From Gammaproteobacteria bacterium (GTDB lineage Bacteria; Pseudomonadota; Gammaproteobacteria; UBA6429; Thiohalophilaceae), in contig JAOUNS010000009.1 in the NCBI GenBank assembly GCA_029880855.1, positions 110,048-174,047 of the forward strand: a stretch of 64,000 bases of DNA. The letters are read 5' to 3'. Positions 9,570-17,519 of this stretch are shown in pieces. Every line of letters starts with the position of its first letter. Position 1 is the stretch's first letter. Below the pieces are notes generated by a model. That model was not told where the DNA came from. It made no database searches and saw only the letters and a program-made list of their open reading frames with translations. The translations under genes were made by a program, and so were the position numbers.

Positions 9570-10715
9570 CTATGACGCAGGGCAGGAAACAACCAAATTT
9601 ATCGCTTTTTCAAGTAATGCGGTAGCCGTGTAAAAATGAGGTGAAAAACGGATCCCGCCCCCACGGGGGGCGCACATAACACCGTGTTCCATCAACCATG
9701 TATACAGCTGATCGGATGCAACATGGCGGTGACGAAAAGTGACGATACCGGCGTAGCGTCCGCCGGTCATGTCTGACAGGATTTCCAGTTGTTCGTGTTG
9801 TTGCAACAAGGCAAACAAGGCGTCGGAGTTATCCAGAATACGGGCTTCTACGGTTGCCATGCCGACTTCCAACAACAGGGAAATACTGGCGTGCAGGGCA
9901 TGGGCATGCAGCATATTGGGACTGCCGCATTCAAATCGCTGCCCGTTCGCGGCAGGCAACCATTCTGTGCGGGTAAAATCATGGGGATGGTCAACCATGT
10001 GCCAGCCGTACTGATGCAAGGTCAGTTGCTCACGCAAATCGGCCCGACAGTAAAACAGGGCCAGCCCCTCCGGCGCCAGCATCCATTTGTGGCCATCCGC
10101 CATCATAAAGTCGGCCTGACAGGCCTGCACATCCACCTGGTGTGCCCCGATGCTTTGGATGGCATCAACACAAAACAGGATGTGATGGCGGCGGCAATGG
10201 TCGCCCAGTACTCGCAGATCCATTTTCAAGCCGGATGCAAATTGCACAGAACTGACGGCGAGGACACGGGTTTTTGCATCGCATGCCGCTATTAAAGCCA
10301 GTTCCGGTGTCGCCGCACTGCTCAAATCAACCTGGCGGACCGTAACGCCATATCGCTGCAGTGACTCCCAGACAATCCGGTTGGAGGGAAACTCCTGATC
10401 GCTGATCACGACATTATCTCCCGGCTGCCAATCCAGACCGTGGGCCACCACCGACAGACCTTCAGAGGTGTTCTTCAACAAGGCAATGTCGTCACCGGAG
10501 GGGGCGTTTATCAATGTTGCCAGCATGCTGCGCAGTTCTGTCTCGTGCCGAACCCATTGCAGATAGTGTTTTGAACCCTGGACGGCACTTTCTGTCGCGA
10601 ATCGTTCGACAGCCAGTTTGGTGCGTGTTGGCCAGGGTGCGATAGCGGCATGGTTCAGATAAATCAGTTCATGGTCCAACTGAAATTCCCGCTTGATAAG
10701 TTGCTCGAGTGACAT
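9570..10715 (-). CDS. Class V PLP-dependent aminotransferase
   Basis: A 381-residue fold-type I PLP enzyme of the aminotransferase class V group (cysteine desulfurase / isopenicillin-N epimerase-like). Visible features are the N-terminal YLNHAAIAPWPTRT, the cofactor region LLKNTSEGLSVVAHGLDW, the Asp-containing ILFCVDAIQSIGAHQVD, and the Schiff-base Lys in FMMADGHKWMLAPEGLALFY. The C terminus carries GGGIRFSPHFY. The start at 10715 is chosen because GGAG lies 5 bases upstream; the frame stays open further upstream without a comparable site. The substrate cannot be assigned. It stands alone, divergent from nasT, and its upstream region holds the nasT sigma-54 promoter. Confidence 0.75.
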   Translation of the reverse strand: MSLEQLIKREFQLDHELIYLNHAAIAPWPTRTKLAVERFATESAVQGSKHYLQWVRHETELRSMLATLINAPSGDDIALLKNTSEGLSVVAHGLDWQPGDNVVISDQEFPSNRIVWESLQRYGVTVRQVDLSSAATPELALIAACDAKTRVLAVSSVQFASGLKMDLRVLGDHCRRHHILFCVDAIQSIGAHQVDVQACQADFMMADGHKWMLAPEGLALFYCRADLREQLTLHQYGWHMVDHPHDFTRTEWLPAANGQRFECGSPNMLHAHALHASISLLLEVGMATVEARILDNSDALFALLQQHEQLEILSDMTGGRYAGIVTFRHRHVASDQLYTWLMEHGVMCAPRGGGIRFSPHFYTATALLEKAINLVVSCPAS

Positions 10716-10857
10716 GTTTTCTCCATGCTTTCTTACTGTTATGGATTGAACCACAATAGTGCACAGGTGTGAATGGTAACAGCTATTTTTGTGCATTTCT
10801 TTGGCAGGGCGTCGTTAAAACAGGCGCTATTACGTGTTTTTGCACACATCTGAAAAG

Positions 10858-10874
10858 CCGGCACTTTTCTTGCT
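10858..10874 (+). promoter_or_regulatory. Sigma-54 promoter of nasT
   Basis: CCGGCAC, five bases, then TTGCT gives an exact GG-N10-GC spacing (GG at 10860-10861, GC at 10872-10873) close to the sigma-54 consensus TGGCAC-N5-TTGCW. Predicted start of transcription is near 10885, leaving a short leader before the antiterminator gene. This suggests NtrC-type activation. Confidence 0.6.
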
Positions 10875-10905
10875 CTGATTTGTTTATTGATAAACAAGGC
10901 GATAA

Positions 10906-11499
10906 TTGCAAAAAATGAAAAACAACATAAAAGTATTGCTGGTCGACGAAGACAGCGGTCGTTCAGCCGTTGTGGAGCGGGCATTATTGGATAATGGCTA
11001 TGACGTAGTGGGACGTATCACAACAGAAGAAGATATCCCGCAGGTTCTGGCTAAAATTGACACTGACGTTGTTATTTACTCGATGGAATCACCGGATGAG
11101 GATATTCTGGAAAGTATTCAAAGTATCAGTCTGCACATACCAAAACCGGTCGTCATGTTTGCTGACAAGAGTGATAGTGAAACACTGCAGCGGGCAGTCA
11201 AGGCCGGGGTAAGCGCCTGTATTGTTGATGGTTTGAGCGAAAGCCGCATCAAGCCAATCATGGATGTGGCGATTGCCCGTTTTCGGGAATTTCAGGCCCT
11301 GAAAGAAGAGCTATCCCGCACCAAAACCGATCTGGCTGATCGCAAGGTGATAGACAAGGCCAAGGGAATCATCATGCAACAGCGTGATTGCACAGAAGAT
11401 GAGGCCTACAAGGCATTACGCAAGCTGGCCATGGACAGAAATGAAAAACTGGTAAATGTCGCCAGGAACGTCATTGAGGTGGCCACGTTGTTTGGCTAG
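10906..11499 (+). CDS. nasT: NasT-type nitrate response antiterminator (pseudo-receiver + ANTAR)
   Basis: A 197-residue regulator with an N-terminal receiver-like domain (KVLLVDEDSGRSAVVERAL near the start, PVVMFADKSDSETLQRAVKA in the middle). A coiled linker (LKEELSRTKTDLADRK) leads to a C-terminal ANTAR RNA-binding domain (VIDKAKGIIMQQRDCTEDEA, then ALRKLAMDRNEKLVNVARNVIEV). It closely follows the NasT pattern, so it should bind leader RNAs and prevent termination when nitrate is present. The usual phospho-acceptor Asp (IDTESP in NasT proteins) is Ser here (IYSMESP, about residue 59). A TTG at 10906 sits 6 bases after AAGG and an ATG at 10915 sits 15 bases after, so the TTG may be the true start. 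No NasS partner is adjacent. Confidence 0.85.
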   Translation: MQKMKNNIKVLLVDEDSGRSAVVERALLDNGYDVVGRITTEEDIPQVLAKIDTDVVIYSMESPDEDILESIQSISLHIPKPVVMFADKSDSETLQRAVKAGVSACIVDGLSESRIKPIMDVAIARFREFQALKEELSRTKTDLADRKVIDKAKGIIMQQRDCTEDEAYKALRKLAMDRNEKLVNVARNVIEVATLFG

Positions 11500-11625
11500 C
11501 ATCCGGTCCGGGCTGCATACCGGGCGCACACGGCATCCATTTTTTTCTTTTTCAAATACAGTTGCACCAATCTGAATTTTCTTGCACTGACTTACACCAT
11601 ACCCGTTTGTCTCTGTTCAAACCTT

Positions 11626-11642
11626 TGCACATGGATTGTGCG
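11626..11642 (+). promoter_or_regulatory. Candidate NtrC binding site
   Basis: TGCACATGGATTGTGCG contains GCAC, seven bases, GTGC, which matches the spacing of the NtrC consensus TGCACC-N5-GGTGCA. It lies about 110-120 bases upstream of the sigma-54-like element at 11747, a normal enhancer distance. The inner C and G of the consensus are not kept. Confidence 0.45.
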
Positions 11643-11746
11643 TAACATCTTCTGTTTGTTACATCACAGGGCAGTCCGAAATGGAGAAAGACAGAAAAAT
11701 TGACGTATTGTACTGAGTTTGCGTTTTTTTCTGAAAACAAAAAAAA

Positions 11747-11762
11747 TGGTATGAGTTATGCA
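11747..11762 (+). promoter_or_regulatory. Weak sigma-54-like promoter for nrtA
   Basis: TGGTATGAGTTATGCA keeps GG-N10-GC exactly (11748-11749 and 11760-11761) but deviates from TGGCAC and TTGC. If used, transcription would start near 11773, just before a GACC-AATGTT-GGTC hairpin. It is weaker than the three other sigma-54 sites in this region. Confidence 0.35.
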
Positions 11763-11892
11763 ATATAGATTCACAGAGACCAATGTTGGTCACTGAACAA
11801 TAAATTCTTTAATTCGGCACCGGCGACGGCAGCGGATTAAAGAAGCGGTACGATGTCGTACCAACAGGTAGTGTGTTGCATACCTGATTAAC

Positions 11893-11908
11893 CGGACAAA
11901 GGCGTCTG
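11893..11908 (+). promoter_or_regulatory. ANTAR-type hexaloop hairpin (P2) in the nrtA leader
   Basis: Stem CGGAC/GTCTG (one G-U pair) encloses the hexaloop AAAGGC (11898-11903), with A at loop position 1 and G at position 4 as in RNAs recognised by ANTAR proteins. Its 3' half overlaps the 5' arm of the terminator that starts at 11902, so the two structures exclude each other. The 13-mer GGACAAAGGCGTC is identical in the narK leader. Confidence 0.75.
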
Positions 11909-11953
11909 CTCGTCATATCAGATTAGTGATGTGACAGCATGGCGCTTTTTTTT
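11902..11953 (+). terminator. Intrinsic terminator (attenuator) upstream of nrtA
   Basis: A long stem pairs GCGTC-TGCT-GTCAT with GTGAC-AGCA-GGCGC (small bulges, inner loop GATTAG) and is followed by eight T. It ends 25 bases before the nrtA start codon. A terminator in this position makes sense only as a regulated attenuator, relieved when the overlapping P2 hairpin is held by the ANTAR protein. Confidence 0.8.
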
Positions 11954-11978
11954 GCCCAAATATTATTGAGGAACCGAA

Positions 11979-13379
11979 ATGAAAAGTAAATTGATGACCC
12001 TGCTTGCTAATTGTTGGGTACGAAAGCCGGCCCTGGTCAGCCTGACATGTTTGTTAGTGACCTTTACAGGTATGCAACAGGCAAGCGCCGCCGTCGGCGC
12101 GCCGGAAAAAGAGGAACTGAAATTTGGTTTTATTAAATTGACCGACATGGCGCCATTGGCCATTGCCTACGAAAAAGGTTTTTTCGAAGATGAAGGGCTG
12201 TATGTCACCCTTGAGGCACAGGCCAACTGGAAGGTGTTGCTGGATCGCGTCATTGATGGGCAGCTGGATGGCGCCCACATGCTGGCAGGCCAGCCACTCG
12301 GTGCAACCATCGGTTTTGGCACCAAAGCGGAGATTATCACTGCTTTCAGCATGGACCTGAACGGTAATGGTATCACCGTTTCCAATGCCGTCTGGCAGGA
12401 AATGAAAAAACATGTGCCTCATGAGAACGGCAAACCGGTGCATCCTATCAAGGCGGATTATCTGAAGCCGGTGGTCGATAATTACAAAAAACAGGGCAAG
12501 CCATTCAAGATGGGGATGGTTTTCCCGGTATCGACGCATAATTATGAACTGCGTTATTGGCTGGCAGCCGGTGGTATTCATCCCGGCCTCTATGCACCAC
12601 ACAAGGGTGATACCAGCGGTAATCTGAAAGCGGACGCATTGCTGTCCGTTACACCACCGCCACAAATGCCATCCACCATGGAGGCCGGCACCATCTTCGG
12701 TTATTGCGTTGGCGAACCCTGGAACCAGCAGGCGGTATTCAAGGGAATAGGCGTACCGGTTATTACTGATTATGAAATCTGGAAAAACAACCCGGAAAAG
12801 GTTTTTGGTGTCAGTAAAAAATGGGCGGACAAATATCCCAATACACACATCCGGGTTGTGAAGGCATTGATCCGCGCAGCCAAGTGGCTGGATGACGGTA
12901 ATAACAAGAACCGGCCCGAAGCGGTGAAGATTTTATCCAAAAGCAATTACGTCGGCGCAGACTATAACGTCATCGCCAACAGTATGACCGGAACCTTTGA
13001 GTATGAAAAAGGTGACAAACGAGCTGTACCGGATTTCAACGTGTTCTTCCGCTATAACGCCACTTATCCCTATTACAGCGACGCTGTCTGGTATCTGACC
13101 CAAATGCGCCGTTGGGGCCAGATTGCCGACTATAAACCGGATAACTGGTATATGAAGATCGCCAAACAGGTGTATCGTCCGGACATCTACGCCCAGGCCG
13201 CCAAGGAGTTGATCGCTGAAGGCAAAATGAAGGCGGAGGACTTTCCTGATTTCGATAAAGAAAGCGGGTTCCGCAAACCGCAAAGTCACTTTATCGATAA
13301 CATCACCTACGATGGTCGCAAACCCAATGATTATCTGAAGAAATTTAAAATCGGCCTGAAAGGCAATGACAAGATTTAA
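11979..13379 (+). CDS. nrtA: Nitrate ABC transporter substrate-binding protein (NrtA/CmpA family)
   Basis: A 466-residue binding protein with a Sec signal peptide (positive start [16 protein letters not shown], hydrophobic core, cleavage after about ASA-A near residue 37). The family pattern is clear: [40 protein letters not shown], then [18 protein letters not shown], and the downstream [19 protein letters not shown]. It captures nitrate (or nitrite/cyanate) outside the inner membrane. Because it has a signal peptide, it is a transporter component rather than the cytoplasmic sensor NasS, which belongs to the same fold family. GAGG lies about 9 bases upstream. Expression is predicted to depend on antitermination in its leader. 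Confidence 0.88.
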   Translation: MKSKLMTLLANCWVRKPALVSLTCLLVTFTGMQQASAAVGAPEKEELKFGFIKLTDMAPLAIAYEKGFFEDEGLYVTLEAQANWKVLLDRVIDGQLDGAHMLAGQPLGATIGFGTKAEIITAFSMDLNGNGITVSNAVWQEMKKHVPHENGKPVHPIKADYLKPVVDNYKKQGKPFKMGMVFPVSTHNYELRYWLAAGGIHPGLYAPHKGDTSGNLKADALLSVTPPPQMPSTMEAGTIFGYCVGEPWNQQAVFKGIGVPVITDYEIWKNNPEKVFGVSKKWADKYPNTHIRVVKALIRAAKWLDDGNNKNRPEAVKILSKSNYVGADYNVIANSMTGTFEYEKGDKRAVPDFNVFFRYNATYPYYSDAVWYLTQMRRWGQIADYKPDNWYMKIAKQVYRPDIYAQAAKELIAEGKMKAEDFPDFDKESGFRKPQSHFIDNITYDGRKPNDYLKKFKIGLKGNDKI

Positions 13380-13385
13380 CTGGAA

Positions 13386-13414
13386 GGGCGGGCATGGTTC
13401 AAGCATGCCCGCCC
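13386..13414 (+). repeat. Perfect intercistronic hairpin between nrtA and nrtB
   Basis: GGGCGGGCATG and CATGCCCGCCC form an 11-bp perfect stem around a 7-base loop. There is no T tract after it, so it is more likely an mRNA-stabilising or processing hairpin that keeps the binding protein in excess over the permease than a full terminator. Confidence 0.7.
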
Positions 13415-13446
13415 ATTAACAACGATACGGTATTGAGGAGTTTCTT

Positions 13447-14469
13447 ATGACGACTGATACACTAAAGATGCTCGGCTCAGCACCGATGCGGTATTTCAAC
13501 AAGCGATTTGAAGGATTCAGGGAAGATTTCAGCAATATCAATCTTCAGGAACTGGCCAAATCCATCGTGATTCCATGCGTCGCCTTTAGCATTTTTCTGC
13601 TGATTTGGGCGGCAGCCGCATCACAGGTCAACACCTCGCTGGGCAAATTACCGGGTCCGGCCAGGGTCTGGGAACAGGCCATGGTGTTGGTCGATGAACA
13701 TAATGAAGAGCGCGGCAAGGAACAGCGGTTTTATGAAAGGCAGGAGAAACGCAATGCCCTGAAACTGGCAGAAGATCCCAATGCCGAGGTCAAAATACGA
13801 ACCTACACCGGCAAGCCAACCTTTTTTGATCAGATATGGACCAGTCTGGTTACCGTGGCGACAGGATTTTTCATTGCATCGTTATTCGCGATTCCAATCG
13901 GTATTGTTTGCGGGTTAAGCCCGGTACTGTATCAAGCCTTCAATCCATTGATTCAGATTTTTAAGCCGGTCTCGCCGCTGGCCTGGTTGCCTATTGTCAC
14001 GATGATCGTCAGTGCGGTTTATGTCGCCAATGACCCGATGTTTGAAAAGTCTTATCTCAATTCAGCCATCACGGTCACCCTGTGTTGTATTTGGCCGACC
14101 ATCATCAATACCACCGTCGGCGTCTCCAACATCAGTAAAGACCTGCTGAATGTCAGTCAGGTGTTAAGACTGGGCTGGTGGACCCGGGTAACCAAAATTG
14201 TGTTGCCATCATCAATACCGATGATGTTCGCCGGGTTGCGCGTCTCGCTGGGTATCGGCTGGATGGTGCTGATCGCTGCGGAAATGCTCGCGCAAAACCC
14301 GGGACTGGGTAAATTCGTCTGGGATGAATTCCAGAACGGCAGCTCCAATTCGCTGGCGCGAATCATGGTGGCGGTATTTGCAATCGGACTGGTTGGTTTC
14401 ATGCTGGACCGACTGATGTTACAGCTGCAAAAGAAAGTCAGTTGGGACAAAAACGCAGTGCTGCGCTAG
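13447..14469 (+). CDS. nrtB: Nitrate ABC transporter permease (NrtB family)
   Basis: A 340-residue inner-membrane permease. One transmembrane segment lies near residues 37-58. A charged 60-residue region follows (including EHNEERGKEQRFYERQEKRN), then the conserved permease core with about five more segments. The cytoplasmic EAA loop is represented by LLNVSQVLRLGWWTRVTKIV followed by LPSSIPMMFAGLRVSLGIGW. SPLAWLPIVTMIVSAVYVAN is typical of NrtB/SsuC/TauC permeases. GAGGAG lies 7 bases before the ATG. The charged insertion after the first membrane segment is longer than in TauC-type permeases but is seen in nitrate members. It shares the operon with nrtA and the ATPase. Confidence 0.85.
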   Translation: MTTDTLKMLGSAPMRYFNKRFEGFREDFSNINLQELAKSIVIPCVAFSIFLLIWAAAASQVNTSLGKLPGPARVWEQAMVLVDEHNEERGKEQRFYERQEKRNALKLAEDPNAEVKIRTYTGKPTFFDQIWTSLVTVATGFFIASLFAIPIGIVCGLSPVLYQAFNPLIQIFKPVSPLAWLPIVTMIVSAVYVANDPMFEKSYLNSAITVTLCCIWPTIINTTVGVSNISKDLLNVSQVLRLGWWTRVTKIVLPSSIPMMFAGLRVSLGIGWMVLIAAEMLAQNPGLGKFVWDEFQNGSSNSLARIMVAVFAIGLVGFMLDRLMLQLQKKVSWDKNAVLR

Positions 14470-14507
14470 CAGTTGCAGCAAATGATTACAGATAACAGGA
14501 GTATAAT

Positions 14508-15377
14508 ATGGCTAATGAACATCTCATTCTGTCACAGGTGGGGATAGCGTTTCCAACACCCAACGGACCGTTCACTGCACTGGAGAACGTTAATCTAAAA
14601 ATAGAGAAGGGCGAGTTTGTCTCCCTGATTGGACATTCCGGCTGTGGCAAGTCCACCGTATTAAACATTGTTGCCGGTTTATATCAGGCAACCACCGGCG
14701 GTGTGATCCTGGATGGGAAGGAGGTAGATGAACCAGGCCCGGATCGCGCTGTAGTTTTCCAGAATCATTCGCTTTTACCCTGGTTGACGGCCCGGGAGAA
14801 TGTGGAACTGGCTGTTAAACAGGTGTTTAAAAAAAGCAAGAGCAAAGCCGAGATGGCCGAATGGGTGGAACATAACCTCAGTTTGGTGCACATGGAGCAT
14901 GCCATGCACAAGCGACCGGATGAAATTTCCGGCGGTATGAAACAGCGTGTCGGTATCGCACGGGCGCTGGCCATGGAACCCAAGGTGTTGTTGATGGATG
15001 AACCTTTCGGTGCACTGGATGCATTGACGCGTGCGCATATGCAGGACTCCCTCATTGAGATCCAGGCCCGTTTGAATAACACTGTGATCATGATTACTCA
15101 CGATGTCGATGAAGCGGTTTTGTTATCTGATCGCATTGTCATGATGACCAATGGACCGGCTGCAACGATTGGCGAGATTCTCAAGGTGGAACTGCCCAGA
15201 CCGCGTAACCGGGTTGAGTTGGCCAACGATCCACAATACAACCATTATCGCGCTGAAGTATTGAAATTCCTTTATGAAAGGCAACGGCATACAGAACAGA
15301 AGGAGCCTGTCGAATCAAAAAAGCAGGATGAGACCAATGTGACGCCGATTGGGAAGGAAACAGTTCGTGCGGCCTGA
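14508..15377 (+). CDS. nrtD: Nitrate ABC transporter ATP-binding protein (NrtD family)
   Basis: A 289-residue ABC ATPase with Walker A GHSGCGKST (42-50), Q-loop region VVFQNHSLLPWLTARENV, signature SGGMKQRVGIARALAMEPK, Walker B VLLMDEPFGALDALTR and switch His in MITHDVDEAVLLSDRIV. It powers nitrate uptake. AGGAG precedes the ATG. The system has a single plain ATPase and no NrtC-like fusion to a binding domain, unlike the cyanobacterial nrtABCD operon. The last 30 or so residues (EQKEPVESKKQDETN region) are a polar tail of unknown role. A strong terminator follows. Confidence 0.88.
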   Translation: MANEHLILSQVGIAFPTPNGPFTALENVNLKIEKGEFVSLIGHSGCGKSTVLNIVAGLYQATTGGVILDGKEVDEPGPDRAVVFQNHSLLPWLTARENVELAVKQVFKKSKSKAEMAEWVEHNLSLVHMEHAMHKRPDEISGGMKQRVGIARALAMEPKVLLMDEPFGALDALTRAHMQDSLIEIQARLNNTVIMITHDVDEAVLLSDRIVMMTNGPAATIGEILKVELPRPRNRVELANDPQYNHYRAEVLKFLYERQRHTEQKEPVESKKQDETNVTPIGKETVRAA

Positions 15378-15422
15378 GATATCACAGGTAACAGGGATCG
15401 AGAGTAGATTTGTCAATAATAA

Positions 15423-15450
15423 CCTCCCCGACCAAACAAAGTCGGGGAGG
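15423..15450. terminator. Bidirectional terminator between nrtD and the dihaem cytochrome gene
   Basis: CCTCCCCGAC and GTCGGGGAGG form a 10-bp perfect stem with an 8-base loop, between two converging genes. Short T-rich stretches follow on both strands. It probably ends both transcripts. Confidence 0.8.
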
Positions 15451-15464
15451 ATTTCTTGTATGGC

Positions 15465-17315
15465 TTACAGGGTTTTCATATATTCGATGATAGCCCAGGC
15501 ACCCTCTTTATCATCAGTCCAGTCGAGCTTGTAGGTCTGACCGTCCTCGCGCACATCAGCATCATGCCCGATACGATTCAGTGCCGGGAACAGGGCGGTA
15601 TTGAATTCGTAACCTTCATCTTTACCGGTGGTTGGTTTGACTTTCGCATCCCAGGAGAAACCCATCAACTTCTTGTCATAGTCCAGACGGCTCTTCATGA
15701 AGGTCTTCGGCCGTTCACCGGGGACCAACAGGTGATACATGGTCGGTACCGAGCCGTTATGCAAATAGGGCGCCTGAGCCCAGATACCGCTTAGGGGGCG
15801 GGCATTGTACCCCTGATAGAGCCGGTAGTCGGCCATTAACAGATCTTTTTTACCTTCCAGTGAGACACCTTCATATTCGGCGCAGGGTTTTACATCCTTG
15901 CCATTCATCTTGACGACGGTGGTGGTATTACAGTTCGCATACAGTTCAGCGCGACCGCCATAGTTCAGGATCGCGTTGACCACATAGGCTCGTCCCATAC
16001 TGGTGCCAAGACTTTTATAGACCTTGCCGTTACGGGGCTGGTGACAGGCGGCACAATTTTTGGCAAACAGGTCTTCGCCTTTTTTGGCCAGTTTAATATC
16101 CACATCAAACGGGTAGGGGACAGCCGGCAAACCATCCAGCAGTTCATCGCCAAATACCGCCACACGCACATCGGTTTCATTCAGGCCCAGCGTCAATTGC
16201 GCAATCAGGTTTCGGTAGCGCGGCATGGGGACATTGCCGTTCCACTGACCGCCACCGTTGATCAGCTGATCATGGGTTTTATTCCATTCCGCCTTGCGCT
16301 TGCCCTGTTCCCAGACGCTCATGAAATCAGTAATACCGGGTGAATCGGGCAAGGAGAGTGTGGCCAGCCAGCGAGTGTAAAACTTCTGCTCCAGTCCCAT
16401 ATAGCCATTGATCGAGCTGATACCGGTGGCATCGGCCATACCCGGGAAGCCGGCGGTCATTTCCTTGTCGAAACCGGTGTAGTTCTTCTTAACCAGGGCA
16501 AGATAGCCGTTTACTTCAGCTTCTTTGCGTTGTGCAAAAGCGGTGGCATATTCGAGTGCCCCAGCCTTGAACAGCGCGATCTGTTTGGCCTCGTACTCTG
16601 TATCAAAGACCCGCACAACCTTGTCGTTGACTTTGACTTTATAGTTTTTATAAAAGTAGTTCGGATCGGACTTGTGCACACGATCCAGTGAAGCCAGCAG
16701 GGCATCGGTGAATTTTTTATATTTCTTCTTGCTGTCGGTCTCACCGGCGTAGATCTTTGTCAGTGTTTGCAGGATTTTGACCCGGAACAGGACAATATTA
16801 AATTCGGCGTTGATACCGCCATCCAGATAGGTGTACTTGCCGTTATCCAGGCGAACGCGACCGATATGACAGGCGCCACAGGTGAAGGAACTGTAATCGA
16901 TTTTACCAAACGGTTCCGGCCGGGAGAAACCACTGACGCCAACGCCGCGGGCGATCAGGTAGTCCGGCTGCCTTTCATCCATAAACAGGCCGACTGCATC
17001 AAGGAAATTCTCCTTGCTGCCCCATAATTCCGGCGCCAGCACCGGTAACATTTTTAAGATAACATAAGGGATGCCGTCTGATTCGCTGAAGGCAAAGTTA
17101 CCAAACCAGTCATAGGCCGTCCAATGGGCATCTTTGTAGTTCTTGATTTGATCTGTTTTGGCTTTTTGTGCAACAGGCCAGTTATCCGGTGTCTTGTTGA
17201 CATAGGGAGGAGGTGGTGGTGCTTCCAGAGGTTTACCCGGGCAGCCGCGTAACAGCAAACCGGCGACGATTATTAACACAACTACGATTAAGACTATCCT
17301 GATGATCTTTTTCAT
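15465..17315 (-). CDS. Exported dihaem c-type cytochrome (RoxA/peroxidase-like)
   Basis: A 616-residue protein starting MKKIIRIVLIVVVLIIVAGL, an N-terminal signal or anchor followed by a Pro-rich linker. Two CxxCH haem motifs are visible: CGACH (about 146-150) and CAACH (about 421-425). The segment ARPLSGIWAQAPYLHNGSVP near the end is shared by large dihaem cytochromes of the MauG/peroxidase superfamily, including RoxA-like proteins. A Cys at the end of the hydrophobic stretch (LLLRGC) is a poor lipobox. The start at 17315 has GAGGG upstream, and a sigma-70-like promoter lies at 17397-17424. Its place downstream of the nitrate transporter and kinase genes is suggestive, but the substrate is unknown. 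Confidence 0.7.
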   Translation of the reverse strand: MKKIIRIVLIVVVLIIVAGLLLRGCPGKPLEAPPPPPYVNKTPDNWPVAQKAKTDQIKNYKDAHWTAYDWFGNFAFSESDGIPYVILKMLPVLAPELWGSKENFLDAVGLFMDERQPDYLIARGVGVSGFSRPEPFGKIDYSSFTCGACHIGRVRLDNGKYTYLDGGINAEFNIVLFRVKILQTLTKIYAGETDSKKKYKKFTDALLASLDRVHKSDPNYFYKNYKVKVNDKVVRVFDTEYEAKQIALFKAGALEYATAFAQRKEAEVNGYLALVKKNYTGFDKEMTAGFPGMADATGISSINGYMGLEQKFYTRWLATLSLPDSPGITDFMSVWEQGKRKAEWNKTHDQLINGGGQWNGNVPMPRYRNLIAQLTLGLNETDVRVAVFGDELLDGLPAVPYPFDVDIKLAKKGEDLFAKNCAACHQPRNGKVYKSLGTSMGRAYVVNAILNYGGRAELYANCNTTTVVKMNGKDVKPCAEYEGVSLEGKKDLLMADYRLYQGYNARPLSGIWAQAPYLHNGSVPTMYHLLVPGERPKTFMKSRLDYDKKLMGFSWDAKVKPTTGKDEGYEFNTALFPALNRIGHDADVREDGQTYKLDWTDDKEGAWAIIEYMKTL

Positions 17316-17396
17316 GGCCCGCCCTCTTTGGGTTTTTTCTTGGTTATTGTTTTGGGAAGCAACGATACTCTTGACTGTCCCTGTTGAGACCATCTA

Positions 17397-17424
17397 GTTA
17401 TAGCATCAAGCTGTGCGGCGTCAA
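17397..17424 (-). promoter_or_regulatory. Sigma-70-like promoter of the dihaem cytochrome gene
   Basis: On the minus strand TTGACG (17424-17419), a 16-base spacer and TATAAC (17402-17397) form a near-consensus promoter. Transcription would start near 17390, about 75 bases before the ATG. The remaining bases of the 17316-17519 gap show nothing else. Confidence 0.5.
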
Positions 17425-17519
17425 CCAATCCGGAAGGATGGGTAAATTTACCGTAGAAACCCGTCGGTATCAGGTAACAATATCTTACAATGCGTAATGA
17501 ATAAGAACATCTTGCCTGT

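Larger units (their letters stand above)
11500..11978 (+). promoter_or_regulatory. nrtA leader and control region (no protein gene)
   Basis: This 479-base stretch has no convincing coding frame. It contains a T-rich tract after nasT (11539-11553), a candidate NtrC site (11626-11642), a weak sigma-54-like element (11747-11762) and several hairpins: GACC-AATGTT-GGTC at 11778-11791, GGTACGATGTCGTACC at 11847-11862, and a longer one around 11865-11886. The ANTAR-type hairpin and the terminator follow directly upstream of nrtA. A ribosome site GAGG precedes the nrtA ATG. Confidence 0.7.

Noticed and set aside
11847..11862. GGTACGATGTCGTACC as the P1 hexaloop of the nrtA leader
   Set aside because: The hexaloop would be GATGTC (G at position 1) and a 6-bp stem with a tetraloop is more stable, so it does not meet the A1/G4 rule.
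12054..12848. 264-codon minus-strand open frame opposite nrtA
   Set aside because: It is the complement of a well-conserved gene, has no ribosome site and encodes no recognisable domain.
11979..13379. NasS (cytoplasmic nitrate sensor) as identity of the NrtA-like protein
   Set aside because: It has a clear Sec signal peptide and is followed by the permease and ATPase genes of a transporter.
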